Origin: DATARH01 sp036268075
GTDB taxonomy: Bacteria; Pseudomonadota; Alphaproteobacteria; ATCC43930; CGMCC-115725
DNA length: 64,000 bases
NCBI GenBank assembly: GCA_036268075.1
Contig: DATAUV010000132.1
Coordinates: forward strand, 7,163-71,162
Direction of reading: 5' to 3'
In this document: positions 9,474-17,924 of the stretch, in pieces
Layout of the letters: each line of letters opens with the position of its first letter
How positions within the stretch are numbered: position 1 is the first letter of the stretch
The notes under the pieces: generated by a model
The model's database searches: none
What the model was told of the DNA's origin: nothing
Seen by the model: the letters and a program-made list of their open reading frames with translations, nothing else
Made by a program: the position numbers and the translations under genes

Positions 9474-10745
9474 TCACCCCCGCGACTCCGGCCGGCAGAA
9501 GATCAGCGACGCGTTGGTGCCGCCAAACCCGAACGAGTTGGTCAGCACGTACTCGACCTTGCGCTCCTGCGCCACCTTCGGAACGAGGTTGATGTCGCAG
9601 GATTCGGACGGGTTATCGAGGTTGAGCGTCGGCGGCAGGATACCGTCGCGCATCGCCAGGATCGAGAAGATCGCCTCGACGCTGCCGGCCGCGCCGAGCA
9701 GATGCCCGATCGCCGATTTGGTCGAAGACATCGCCAGCTTATAGGCATGGTCGCCGAACAGGCGCTTGACCGCGCCCAGTTCGATCTCGTCACCGAGCGG
9801 CGTCGAGGTGCCGTGTGCGTTGATATAGCCGATCGCCTCCGGCCCCAGCCGCGCGCTTTTGAGCGCGTTGCGCATCGAGCGAAAGGCGCCGTTGCCGTCC
9901 TCGGCCGGGGCGGTCATGTGATAGGCGTCGCCCGACATGCCGTAGCCGATGACTTCGGCATAGATCCTGGCGCCGCGGGTCTTGGCGTGCTCGTACTCTT
10001 CGAGCACGAGGATGCCCGAGCCCTCGCCCATCACAAACCCGTCGCGGCCCTTGTCATAGGGGCGCGACGCGCGCGGCGGATCGTCGTTATAGCCGGTCGA
10101 CAGCGCCCGCGCCGCGGCGAACCCGGCGATGCCGAGCCGGCAGATCGCCGCCTCGGTGCCGCCGCACACCATCACGTCGGCATCGTCGAGCGCTATGAGC
10201 CGGGCCGCGTCACCGATCGCATGCGCGCCCGTCGAGCACGCCGTCACGACCGCGTGGTTCGGCCCCTTGAACCCGTAGCGGATGGACACGTTCCCCGCAG
10301 CGAGGTTTATGAGGCTCGACGGAATGAAAAACGGCGACACCCGGCGCGGCCCGCGCTCCGCGAGGGTCAGCGCGGTGTCGTTGATCGCCGGCAGCCCGCC
10401 GATGCCGGAGCCGATCATGACGCCGGTGCGCTCGCGCGCCTCCTCGTCCTCCGGCTTCCAGCCTGAATCCTCGATCGCCTGGATCGCCGCGGCCATCGCG
10501 AACAGGATGAACGTGTCCATCCGGCGATGGTCCTTGGCCGGCACCCAGTCCTCGGCGTTGTATTTGCCCGAGGCCGTATCGCCGATCGGCACCTGCCCCG
10601 CGATTCGCGACGGCAGGTCCGACACCTCGAACGAGTGGATCGCGCTGATCCCCGATTCGCCCGCGGTGAGCCGGCCCCAGACATTGTCGAGGCCGAGGCC
10701 GAGCGGGGTTACCAACCCCATTCCGGTGACGACGACTCGTCTCAC
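9474..10745 (-). CDS. fabF: 3-oxoacyl-ACP synthase II (FabF)
   Basis: FabF condenses malonyl-ACP with a growing acyl-ACP in type II fatty-acid synthesis. The catalytic Cys is in VVTACSTGAHAIGD. The two catalytic His are in YINAHGTSTPLGD and SAIGHLLGAAG, and the C-terminal NSFGFGGTNASL loop is intact. The N-terminus RRVVVTGMGLVTPLG is typical. The start codon is GTG with a GGGAG ribosome binding site six bases away. Length 423 is normal. acpP lies upstream with a 91-base gap, so it probably shares its transcript and supplies the carrier protein. Confidence 0.96.
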   Translation of the reverse strand: MRRVVVTGMGLVTPLGLGLDNVWGRLTAGESGISAIHSFEVSDLPSRIAGQVPIGDTASGKYNAEDWVPAKDHRRMDTFILFAMAAAIQAIEDSGWKPEDEEARERTGVMIGSGIGGLPAINDTALTLAERGPRRVSPFFIPSSLINLAAGNVSIRYGFKGPNHAVVTACSTGAHAIGDAARLIALDDADVMVCGGTEAAICRLGIAGFAAARALSTGYNDDPPRASRPYDKGRDGFVMGEGSGILVLEEYEHAKTRGARIYAEVIGYGMSGDAYHMTAPAEDGNGAFRSMRNALKSARLGPEAIGYINAHGTSTPLGDEIELGAVKRLFGDHAYKLAMSSTKSAIGHLLGAAGSVEAIFSILAMRDGILPPTLNLDNPSESCDINLVPKVAQERKVEYVLTNSFGFGGTNASLIFCRPESRG

Positions 10746-10836
10746 ATGGCGCTCCCGGTCCAGCCGCGGTGTGCAGTATACGGCCTACCGGGCCGGAGGA
10801 TCACGGTCCTCGCGGCCATCGGTTGCGAGGCTCGAT

Positions 10837-11070
10837 TCAGCTATGTGCCTCGATGAAGCTCACCGCGTCCTTGACCGTGATGATCTTTTCGGCCGCGTCA
10901 TCGGGGATCTCGCACCCGAATTCTTCCTCGAACGCCATCACCAGCTCGACCGTATCGAGGCTGTCGGCGCCCAGATCATCGATAAAGCTGGCATTTTCAG
11001 TGACCTTGGAGTCGTCGACGCCAAGGTGCTCTACGACGATCTTCTTGACCCGATCGGAGACGTCGCTCAT
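10837..11070 (-). CDS. acpP: Acyl carrier protein
   Basis: This is the 77-residue acidic carrier that holds acyl chains on a 4'-phosphopantetheine arm during fatty-acid and lipid A synthesis. The modified Ser is in DDLGADSLDTVEL, the classic attachment motif. A GAGGA ribosome binding site precedes the ATG by about 9 bases. In most alphaproteobacteria fabG lies directly upstream; here a 260-codon foreign-looking gene and a hairpin separate the two, so acpP may have its own promoter in the 294-base gap. Confidence 0.97.
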   Translation of the reverse strand: MSDVSDRVKKIVVEHLGVDDSKVTENASFIDDLGADSLDTVELVMAFEEEFGCEIPDDAAEKIITVKDAVSFIEAHS

Positions 11071-11292
11071 CCGTTATGTCCTCGACTTCGTGGCAAATCA
11101 ACTCGCCTCAATGCAGCCCCGGCGCCCCAAAGCGGGCGGTTCCCCAGCGTCTGGCCACAACGGGCGCACAGCGGGCGACGCCCCACATAACACGATTCAA
11201 TGGACTGGGGAAGTTGGGGTGATGAGGGGGATTTTTCCAACTTAGGTAGCGAACTCGGGTTCCCCCAAACCTGACGATCGTCTGCGCCAGGG

Positions 11293-11321
11293 GCGATGCC
11301 GGGATTGCTCCCCGGCATCGC
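11293..11321 (-). terminator. Strong hairpin downstream of the inserted gene
   Basis: An 11-base perfect inverted repeat (GCGATGCCGGG / CCCGGCATCGC) with a 7-base loop lies 44 bases after the stop of the inserted gene and 220 bases before acpP. There is no T tract on the minus strand, so it may be an attenuator or RNA-stabilising hairpin rather than a classical intrinsic terminator. Confidence 0.5.
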
Positions 11322-11364
11322 GGGAGGCTAGTTCCCAGTGGTTCCCGCGGCAGCCTCTAGATGA

Positions 11365-12147
11365 TCAGTGGCGTGCCGGTTCAGGCTCGGAGGAAAACTG
11401 TTCCATGAAAATATCCGGATCGCCAAGCGCCTCGGGATGCTTGCCCAGTTTGCCAAATACCGTCTTGAAGCGCTCCTGGCCTAACGCCGTTCGGCACTGA
11501 GCCATAGCCTCTCGTAGGGCACGGTTGAGCAGTTCCGGATACTGTTCTGGCCGGATTTCGCCTGTGTCGAGCCAGCGAATCAACTGAGCCTGGTTTCGGC
11601 GTAACTCACCCTGGATCACAAGCAAACGTTCAAGGACGGATTGCTCGACGGGATGACCGAGCTTCGTCGCTATCAGGGCTGCAAATTCAGCCACGTTGGA
11701 ACCCTCCTTCGCAGCAACAGTGGTCGCTGCCACTGTCGAATGGTAGACGCCGATCCTTACTGAGAGGTTCCTGTCCTCGGACTTTGGCGGCACTAGGGCC
11801 GACCCAGCAAAGACCGTACCAGGGGGGTAACAGGTTGATAATTCGGGCCACTGACCCAGCCCGTAAGTTCCATATGCAAAGTGGGAGAAAAAATATCCCT
11901 TGGTGGCGGAGACGGTAACTCCGGCGGGATGGAGGATTCGGTTGGCGGTCTGGTGGCAGACTCCGGTGATGAGGTATCGAAGCCCAGCGCGGGAGTTGGG
12001 CTGGGAGAGGCAGTCCGCGACAGTCGAGCTTCCGACCCCTGCGCACACGCCGCTCCCGCCAAGATCCCTGCCCCAGCATCCCCATTTCAACCCGCAGGAA
12101 CTCGTAACGTACGTATGTTCCCCATACGGCACTCCTTGCAGGGGCAT
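11365..12147 (-). CDS. Unknown Cys-rich protein inserted in the fab cluster
   Basis: I do not recognise a characterised family. The 260-residue frame starts at an ATG with AAGGG six bases upstream. The N-terminal part is Gly-, Ser- and Cys-rich, with Cys at 18, 24, 35, 46, 64 and 106. It includes a GVCHQTANRILHPAG segment (about 62-76) whose Cys-His pair looks like a conserved site, followed by an aromatic YGTYGLGQW stretch. The C-terminal 110 residues form a predicted alpha-helical, Arg- and Glu-rich domain (VLERLLVIQGELRRNQAQL). A second start, GTG 11694, has a near-perfect AAGGAGGG site seven bases upstream and could produce the helical domain alone (109 residues). The DNA is less GC-rich than its neighbours. 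It separates fabG from acpP, which are usually adjacent, so it looks acquired. Confidence 0.6.
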   Translation of the reverse strand: MPLQGVPYGEHTYVTSSCGLKWGCWGRDLGGSGVCAGVGSSTVADCLSQPNSRAGLRYLITGVCHQTANRILHPAGVTVSATKGYFFSHFAYGTYGLGQWPELSTCYPPGTVFAGSALVPPKSEDRNLSVRIGVYHSTVAATTVAAKEGSNVAEFAALIATKLGHPVEQSVLERLLVIQGELRRNQAQLIRWLDTGEIRPEQYPELLNRALREAMAQCRTALGQERFKTVFGKLGKHPEALGDPDIFMEQFSSEPEPARH

Positions 12148-12412
12148 CACTAACCCTTGCAAAGTAGTCGCCGGTATGCCCGGCATGGCTCCCCCGCGTC
12201 CGCTTATTGGCCGGACAATTCCATGCTCGGCGTGGCTTTGCAACTATGCAGCGCAACTTTTGGTCGTTTGCCCGCTTAGACGGCGATTTCCCAGCAGTTG
12301 AACCGTCACCGACCTTCGTCATTTCCGGCAACCGCCCGAATCACTCCTCGCTCGCGCCACTGATTTTCCACCACGACCGAGGACGTTAGGTGGGCTAACC
12401 AGGCTTTTCGAA

Positions 12413-13162
12413 TCAAACCATCGCCATCCCGCCGTTGACGTGGATCGTCTGGCCGGTGATGTAGGAGGCTTCGGGGCTGGCGAGGAAAAGGACGGCGGCG
12501 GCGATTTCATCCGGAGTGCCCATGCGGGCGGCGGGAATCGCGGCGGTGATTTTGGCCTGTTGCTCAGGGCTGAGCTTTTCCGTCATGGCGGTCGCGATAA
12601 AGCCGGGGGCGACGCAGTTGACCGTGATGCCGCGGGTCGCGACCTCGGCCGCGACCGATTTCGACATCCCGATCATCGCCGCTTTCGACGCGGCGTAATT
12701 GGCCTGGCCGGGATTGCCGGTGACGCCGACGACCGACGTGATCGACACGATCCGTCCCTGCCGCCGCCGCACCATTCCGCGCAAGACCGCGCGGGTCAGG
12801 CGAAACGTCGCGCCCAGATTGACGTCGAGCACCGCCTGCCAATCTTCGTCGCGCAGGCGCAGGGTCAGGTTGTCGCGGGTGATGCCGGCGTTGTTGACGA
12901 GAATGTCGACCTGCCCCAGCGCCGCCTCGGCGTCCTTGACCAAGCGATCCGGCGCGTCGGTATCAGCGAGGTCGGCAACGAGCACATGCGCCCGCTCGCC
13001 GAGCGCGCCGGCGAGCGCGTCGAGCGCCGCCCGCCGCGTACCGGCGAGACCGACCGTCGCCCCCGCCCGATGCAGCGCTCGCGCGATCGCCCCGCCGATC
13101 CCGCCCGAGGCGCCGGTCACCAGCGCCGATTGGCCCCTGAGATCGAACATCGGGTCGAACAT
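12413..13162 (-). CDS. fabG: 3-oxoacyl-ACP reductase FabG
   Basis: FabG reduces 3-oxoacyl-ACP with NADPH, the first reduction of each elongation round. It is a short-chain dehydrogenase with the Rossmann motif TGASGGIGGAIARAL, the NNAGITRDNL segment and the catalytic YAASKAAMIG (YxxxK), with Ser in the ISITSVVGVTGN region. The length (249) is normal. It starts four bases after the fabD stop, showing one operon. An in-frame ATG at 13150 is a possible alternative start. The downstream 265 bases up to the inserted Cys-rich gene contain no recognisable gene. Confidence 0.96.
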   Translation of the reverse strand: MFDPMFDLRGQSALVTGASGGIGGAIARALHRAGATVGLAGTRRAALDALAGALGERAHVLVADLADTDAPDRLVKDAEAALGQVDILVNNAGITRDNLTLRLRDEDWQAVLDVNLGATFRLTRAVLRGMVRRRQGRIVSITSVVGVTGNPGQANYAASKAAMIGMSKSVAAEVATRGITVNCVAPGFIATAMTEKLSPEQQAKITAAIPAARMGTPDEIAAAVLFLASPEASYITGQTIHVNGGMAMV

Positions 13163-13166
13163 CGGT

Positions 13167-14105
13167 TCAGAGCCGCTTCATCAGTTCTTCGGTCTCGGCC
13201 GCATTGCCGACCGACAGGGTCGTCAGCTCGCGGTTGATTCGCTTGCTGAGCCCGGCGAGCACCTTGCCCGCGCCGATCTCGACGATCTCCTCGACCTCGT
13301 TGAGCTTGAACAACAGGACGGTCTCGCGCCAGCGCACCATCCGCGTCACCTGCTCGACCAGCAACTCGCGAATCTCGTCGACATCGCCCGTGGCCTCCGC
13401 GGTCACGTTCGGCACCACCGGCACCAGCGGCGAGATCAGCCGCGCTTCGGCCAGCGCCTCGGCCATCACCTCGGCCGCCGGCGACATCAGCTTGCAATGA
13501 AACGGGGCGCTCACCGGCAGCATCCGGGGCCGCGACCCGCGCGCTGCGGCCAACACCACCGCGCGCTCGACCGCGCCGAAGCTGCCGCTGACCACGATCT
13601 GCCCCGGGCAATTGTCGTTGGCGACATCGCAGACACCGTCCTCGGCAGCCTCGGACGCCACCTCGCGCGCCGCCGCGATGTCGAGGCCCAGCAACGCCGC
13701 CATCGCCCCCTCGCCCACCGGCACCGCCTTTTGCATCGCCTGGCCGCGCCGCTTGACGAGCCGCACCGCGTCGGCGACCGACAGGGTCCGCGCGGCTGCC
13801 AGCGCCGAATACTCGCCCAGCGAGTGTCCGGCGACATAGGCGATGTGTTTCTCGGCGTCGAACCCGGCATCGGCCTCGAGCACGCGCACGACCGCGAGGC
13901 TCGCCGCCAGCAGCGCCGGCTGGGCGTTCTCGGTCAGCATCAGATCGCTTTCGGGTCCCTCGAACATCAGCCGCGACAGGTGCTGCGACAGCGCGTCGTC
14001 GACCTCTTCGAACAACAGCCGCGCGGCGCTGAACGCCTCGGCGAGCTCCTTGCCCATCCCCGGCGCTTGCGACCCCTGACCCGGAAAAACAAACGCGCGT
14101 TTCAT
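13167..14105 (-). CDS. fabD: Malonyl-CoA:ACP transacylase FabD
   Basis: FabD moves malonyl from CoA to the acyl carrier protein, feeding FabF. It starts with AFVFPGQGSQ, holds the nucleophile Ser in GHSLGEYSAL, and the active-site His in SAPFHCKLM. Length (312) matches the family. It is the first gene of the leftward fabD-fabG-(insert)-acpP-fabF-mltG-yicC-gmk block, so the block's promoter should lie in the 14106-14230 region. Confidence 0.96.
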   Translation of the reverse strand: MKRAFVFPGQGSQAPGMGKELAEAFSAARLLFEEVDDALSQHLSRLMFEGPESDLMLTENAQPALLAASLAVVRVLEADAGFDAEKHIAYVAGHSLGEYSALAAARTLSVADAVRLVKRRGQAMQKAVPVGEGAMAALLGLDIAAAREVASEAAEDGVCDVANDNCPGQIVVSGSFGAVERAVVLAAARGSRPRMLPVSAPFHCKLMSPAAEVMAEALAEARLISPLVPVVPNVTAEATGDVDEIRELLVEQVTRMVRWRETVLLFKLNEVEEIVEIGAGKVLAGLSKRINRELTTLSVGNAAETEELMKRL

Positions 14106-14598
14106 CCCCGGCGTACCCCCTGCCTCGCGATTGCCTTGGTCATAGACGCACCGGCGGCGCTGTCAAGGCGCAGTAAGGCGAAGCAAACGAGGGATCGGGA
14201 TCAGTCTCGTTTGAACAGGCTCCGAGCGGATTGACCGCCGCTTCGTGTCCAGCCTCAACATGGCATGCCATGTTTGCGATTCACGCACATCGAGCCACGA
14301 TGCCTCATGTGCTGCAAATTTGGCCGCATTTCAAGGCTTACAGGTCACTCCTGGCAACGGCTGCCGATGTCATCGGAAAGTTGCCGCCGTTGACCGACGC
14401 AGTACTAGTGATTGAAGATTGGAGGGTACCCAATTCAAGAAGATTACGAGGAATAAGTTGGTCAGATGATGGGGCAGAAACGACAGAGGCCGGCGCCCGT
14501 AGGCCCGGCCTCCCTCTCGTCCACGGGCGATATGACTGACGTCAGTGATCGCCCCCGTGGCTCAAAACCGCCGCGATCGTACGAATCCCGTCATTAAC
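14106..14598. other. 493-base stretch without a supported gene
   Basis: This lies between fabD and the rightward Abi-like gene. Open frames exist (one of 102 codons on the plus strand from 14231), but their composition is not convincing and they lack a ribosome binding site. The base composition becomes visibly less GC-rich here, marking the transition from core to acquired DNA. A hairpin is annotated at 14486-14512. The fabD promoter should be in the left third; I see no consensus boxes. Confidence 0.5.
14486..14512. terminator. Inverted repeat, possible terminator
   Basis: GAGGCCG and CGGCCTC form a 7-base stem with a 13-base loop, followed by a pyrimidine-rich stretch (TCCCTCTCGT). It sits upstream of the Abi-like gene and could terminate transcripts entering from the left. 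Function is a guess. Confidence 0.3.
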
Positions 14599-15270
14599 AT
14601 GCAATACCCATTCTCTCTGACCCTACCGGCGATGGCTTCAATCGAAGCCACCCTATCATCCGCCCGTCTGGCACGTTTTCTACCAGAGGCCAAGGGCAAT
14701 AGGCAGTTGGCGATCCGTCTCCATGTCTGGAACGCTCGCCTTTGTGAATCGTTCTATCTGCCCGCCCAGTTTGCCGAAGTTGCCGCTAGAAATGCGATCC
14801 AAAAGCCAGTCGTGCGCCGATTCTCCAGTCAGTGGTACGAGAATCGCGCGTTTCAGAACATCTTACCGCCAAGGCTTGAAGAAGAGCTTATTCGTGTCGT
14901 GTCGGAGGAACAGCGTGCCCGAGGAATGAGCTTCACCGTTGATCATGTAGTGGCAGCACTCTCCTTTGGATTCTGGCTCAACCTGCTCACCTCGTCCTAC
15001 GAGAAACATCTCTGGGCAATCGGGTTGCGGGGATCGTTTCCCCATCTGCCCGGCACATTGAAGCGCGAAGATGTATACAAGGCGTTGGACCAGCTACGTC
15101 GCTTCCGCAACAAGATCGCGCACCATTCGGCGATTTTTGACAAACGTCCGCGCGCTGAGCACGCCAATGTTCTTGAGGTGATCGGCTGGATCTGCTCCGA
15201 TACCCGCTGGCTTGTTAGCGAGCTAACCTATTTTGAGCGCGTCCTGGGTCGGAAGCCACGTTCCGTCTAA
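14599..15270 (+). CDS. Abi-like (abortive infection) protein with HEPN-type motif
   Basis: The protein resembles the Abi-like family linked to phage abortive infection. The N-terminal half has WNARLCESFYLPAQFAEVAARNAI, a stretch typical of such proteins, split here by its internal spacing. The C-terminal half has RRFRNKIAHHSAIF, in which R170-N171-(3)-H175 matches the Rx4-6H active site of HEPN RNases. RNA cleavage is therefore inferred, not shown. The ATG at 14599 is chosen because homology-like sequence begins soon after; ATG 14632 is an alternative and neither has a clear ribosome binding site. It converges on the prophage lysis genes. Lower GC content suggests acquisition, either with the prophage as a superinfection-exclusion gene or independently. 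Confidence 0.7.
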   Translation: MQYPFSLTLPAMASIEATLSSARLARFLPEAKGNRQLAIRLHVWNARLCESFYLPAQFAEVAARNAIQKPVVRRFSSQWYENRAFQNILPPRLEEELIRVVSEEQRARGMSFTVDHVVAALSFGFWLNLLTSSYEKHLWAIGLRGSFPHLPGTLKREDVYKALDQLRRFRNKIAHHSAIFDKRPRAEHANVLEVIGWICSDTRWLVSELTYFERVLGRKPRSV

Positions 15271-15277
15271 GGCGCTG

Positions 15278-15505
15278 TCACTTGCAGAAGCGAAGGTCGT
15301 CGCGCTCCTGCTCGTAATCGGTCATCACCTGGCGGATCACGCTGTCGGGCGGCAGCTTGTCGAGCGCGGCCTGGACCTTGTCGAGCGTCGCCTTGTCGTA
15401 ATGGACCGGGATCGGACAGCCGGTATGTCCGGTATCCTGCTCCTTATCGCCGCAACCCGCCATCAGCAGCGAGGCGGCCAGCGCCAATGCCCCCGCGATC
15501 CGCAT
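15278..15505 (-). CDS. Small prophage lipoprotein, possible outer-membrane spanin
   Basis: The 75-residue product has a lipoprotein signal (MRIAGALALAASLLMAGCGD) with the lipobox MAGC. A short mature part ends in DYEQERDDLRFCK. It is the last gene of the leftward prophage operon, after the lysozyme and the holin-like gene, which is where Rz1-like outer-membrane spanins are usually found. Spanin function is inferred from size, lipobox and position only. The ATG at 15505 is chosen because it puts the signal peptide at the N-terminus. Confidence 0.6.
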   Translation of the reverse strand: MRIAGALALAASLLMAGCGDKEQDTGHTGCPIPVHYDKATLDKVQAALDKLPPDSVIRQVMTDYEQERDDLRFCK

Positions 15506-15578
15506 CGTATCCCCCGCCCCGGTCGCCGCACGATGACCGGGGGCCGCGGCCGGATCAAGAGACACGGCGCCGCGCCCG

Positions 15579-16133
15579 TCAGTTCGCTGCGCTCGCGGTC
15601 AGGTCGCTCGTCAGCGTGGTGATCTGCCCGACGAGCTTGCCCAGCCAGACGGCGGTCGACAGCGGATCGCCCGACGGCGGGTTGGCGCAGGCGGCGTCGC
15701 CAAAGCTTTCGATCGCGTTGATCTTGGCGACGATCTTGGCCGGCACCAGCCCGATCGCGACGACGGCGTTCGCCGCCGCCCGGCCGGTCTCGTAATCCGC
15801 GCAGGCGGTCTGGACTGTCGTGTCGACCGTGTTGGCGACCTCGTTGACGACGGCGAGGATCCCGCTCGCCGCGCCGGCCGCCGACCCCGCCGCGATCAGC
15901 CCGCCGCATCCGGTCAGGAGCGGCGCCGTGACGATCGCGAGCACGACCATTTTGGCGAGCCCGCGATCCTTGAGGAACAGCGCGAGCAGCCCGCACAGCG
16001 CGGCCGAAAACTGGATGATCTGGCTGAGCGTCGGGTCGGACACGTTCCAGCCCAACAAGGCCAGTACCGCACCGAGCCCGGCATAGCTGGAGGGCTCGCT
16101 GAAACGCGCCGCGAGATAGGCGATGACCTGCAT
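15579..16133 (-). CDS. Holin-like membrane protein fused to a lipobox-bearing domain
   Basis: The protein has 184 residues. The first 75 carry two or three hydrophobic segments (including IIQFSAALCGLLALFLKD), as in small holins. At about residue 75 there is APLLTGCGG, which looks like a lipobox. The rest contains two Cys-bearing stretches (TACADYE and DAACANPPSG). It may be a fusion of a holin and an exported lipoprotein-like part, or an ordinary phage membrane protein. AAAGGA lies six bases before the ATG. It sits between the GH25 lysozyme and the small lipoprotein, a lysis cassette position. Confidence 0.6.
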   Translation of the reverse strand: MQVIAYLAARFSEPSSYAGLGAVLALLGWNVSDPTLSQIIQFSAALCGLLALFLKDRGLAKMVVLAIVTAPLLTGCGGLIAAGSAAGAASGILAVVNEVANTVDTTVQTACADYETGRAAANAVVAIGLVPAKIVAKINAIESFGDAACANPPSGDPLSTAVWLGKLVGQITTLTSDLTASAAN

Positions 16134-16204
16134 GGGGTATCCTTTCAGGCACGAAAAAGGCCGCTCGCGGCGGCCGGGATTGGGAATGGCGGGACCCCGT
16201 CGGG

Positions 16205-16864
16205 TCAGCCGGGCGAGGTCTGTCCGCGCGCGTGCCACCGGCGCAGCTCGTCGCGGGTCCCGACCCAGATCGAGCGATCGACCGGCCCCGAGATGCCCGG
16301 CACCTGCCCGGCGGGCGTGTATTGATGGAAATCGTAGGGCCGCGACCCCGGGCGACCTGGCGGCAATCGCGGCGGCGCGGCAACGAGCGTCGCATACCGC
16401 CCCGGCGTATTGCCTCGGGGATATTCCGGCAGCATCAACGGCCAGCGCGACAGCGTCGGTTCAGCCTGCGGGAGCCGCGCCCGGCCGTAATACCCGACCG
16501 GCTCGCGCCCCGTGGCCGCGGCCACGGCCTCGCCGATCGTGACCAGGCTTGCCGCGCCGCAGGCGGTTTCCCAATCGAGCATCGCCGGCGCGCCGCGACC
16601 GAGCCCGGCAGCGGCAATAAAATGCCGCGCCTGCGCGAACGGATCGCCGAGATCGATGAAATGATACGGAGTGACGAGGATCCCGGCCGCGGCCGCCCCC
16701 GCGCTGTTGGCGGCGAACCGGCGATCGACCAGGCTCGCGCCCTCGCTCGCCTTGACGAAGGTGAGCGCGATCCCCGCGGCGGCGACCGCGGGCCAATCGA
16801 TCGCGCCGTTATGATGCGACACATCGATCACCCCGTCGAACACCGGGGCGGGCAGCGCGGTCAC
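16205..16864 (-). CDS. GH25 family lysozyme (prophage endolysin)
   Basis: This 219-residue protein belongs to glycoside hydrolase family 25, which cleaves the beta-1,4 bond between N-acetylmuramic acid and N-acetylglucosamine. Family signatures are GVIDVSHHNGAIDW with the first conserved Asp, LTFVKASEG, the PYHFID motif and MLDWET carrying the acidic pair. There is no signal peptide, so it would depend on the neighbouring holin for release. The GTG start overlaps the stop of the upstream coiled-coil gene as GTGA. The role is lysis of the host cell at the end of the phage cycle. Confidence 0.88.
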   Translation of the reverse strand: MTALPAPVFDGVIDVSHHNGAIDWPAVAAAGIALTFVKASEGASLVDRRFAANSAGAAAAGILVTPYHFIDLGDPFAQARHFIAAAGLGRGAPAMLDWETACGAASLVTIGEAVAAATGREPVGYYGRARLPQAEPTLSRWPLMLPEYPRGNTPGRYATLVAAPPRLPPGRPGSRPYDFHQYTPAGQVPGISGPVDRSIWVGTRDELRRWHARGQTSPG

Positions 16865-17157
16865 GGGTGACCGTCGAGCCAGCGCGCGGTCACGGCGCCG
16901 AGCACGCCCGACGCGCCGCTGAGCACGGCGGTGACCGCCATCCGCCAGCGGTGATGGGCGTGGTCCGCCGAAGAGCGTGCCGCATTGTCGCTTGCCAGGC
17001 GCAGTTCCACGGCTCGCAACCGGCGGTCGAGCTCGGCCATCTCGCCCGAGCGCGAGCGCAGGTCGCCGCGCAACTCGTCGATCCGCTGGCCGAGCGCGCG
17101 GACCTCGGCGCACAAGACGCCGAGCGCGCGGTCGACATTGTCGCCGTCGAGTGTCAT
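16861..17157 (-). CDS. Small coiled-coil/membrane prophage protein
   Basis: This is a 98-residue protein with a heptad-like Arg/Glu/Leu-rich first half (LCAEVRALGQRIDELRGDL onwards) and one C-terminal hydrophobic segment (AVTAVLSGASGVLGAVTA). The arrangement recalls phage haemolysin/holin accessory proteins of the XhlA type, which pair with a holin, but the assignment is by layout only. It is translationally coupled to the lysozyme through a GTGA overlap. Because it is the first gene of the lysis cassette it may be the anchor or anti-holin component. Confidence 0.6.
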   Translation of the reverse strand: MTLDGDNVDRALGVLCAEVRALGQRIDELRGDLRSRSGEMAELDRRLRAVELRLASDNAARSSADHAHHRWRMAVTAVLSGASGVLGAVTARWLDGHP

Positions 17158-17349
17158 TTTCCATCCAATCGAGCCGCGAACGACATGGCGTCGAGGCTTG
17201 CCGCGTTCACAGGGTGTATCCGCATGCTGATGCGGTGCAATTCCACACGCCGCAAGGAGCGGCCCGCGAGCAAAAGGCGTGTTCACAAAAGACGAACAAG
17301 GAGTTAATCAATTGGCGTAGGAATCGGAAGGCCGTTGGGGGGCGAACCT

Positions 17350-17910
17350 ATGACGAGCGGAGCACCGCGCTTTAAGTGCTGGGGGATTGGTCTTGGACGA
17401 ACAGGCACAACGACCCTGTGCGAGGCATTTCGGACACTGGGGTATCGGAACGTCATGCACAATCCGGTGTTCGAAGCGCTTGCGAACGCCGATGCTGGCG
17501 CCGACAACGGCGTTCTGATCTTTTATAAGTACCTCGACTATAAGTTTGCAGGATCGCGGTTCATTCTTACGCATCGCGATATCGATAGCTGGCTCGAGTC
17601 CACAGAATTCATCAATGAACAACATCCAGTCAACTCCCTGGCTGACGACATCCCAATAATGCGACGGATGCTCGTCTACGAAACGGTCCCATTTGAGCGG
17701 GAGAAATATCGCGCAGCGTATGAACGCCACTATGCCGATGTTCGCCGGTACTTTCGAGATCGTCCACACGATCTGCTCGACATGAATATTTTGGCGGGAG
17801 AAGGATGGGAGAAGCTCTGTCCATTTCTAGAGGTTCCCACCCCAGACGTAGCGTTTCCGCACCTGCATCGACGTGCGCCCACCTTGGCGGCCGCGACGAT
17901 CTCGGCTTGA
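17350..17910 (+). CDS. Sulfotransferase family protein (prophage cargo)
   Basis: The 186-residue product has the P-loop-like 5'-phosphosulfate-binding segment GIGLGRTGTTTLCEAFRTLG at its N-terminus and FILTHRDIDSWLES in the middle, where the 3'-phosphate-binding Arg and Ser of PAPS-dependent sulfotransferases are found. The C-terminal segment DLLDMNILAGEGWEKLCPFL is also typical. It would transfer sulfate from PAPS to a carbohydrate or lipid; the acceptor is unknown. A GGGG run precedes the ATG by about nine bases. It runs against the phage operon and is followed by a glycosyltransferase fusion, so the pair probably changes the lysogen surface. GC content is lower than in the phage genes. Confidence 0.82.
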   Translation: MTSGAPRFKCWGIGLGRTGTTTLCEAFRTLGYRNVMHNPVFEALANADAGADNGVLIFYKYLDYKFAGSRFILTHRDIDSWLESTEFINEQHPVNSLADDIPIMRRMLVYETVPFEREKYRAAYERHYADVRRYFRDRPHDLLDMNILAGEGWEKLCPFLEVPTPDVAFPHLHRRAPTLAAATISA

Positions 17911-17924
17911 ACTTCTCACCCGCC

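Noticed and set aside
14231..14539. 102-codon frame between fabD and the Abi-like gene
   Set aside because: There is no ribosome binding site, no recognisable motif, and the sequence includes an inverted repeat. I treat it as non-coding.
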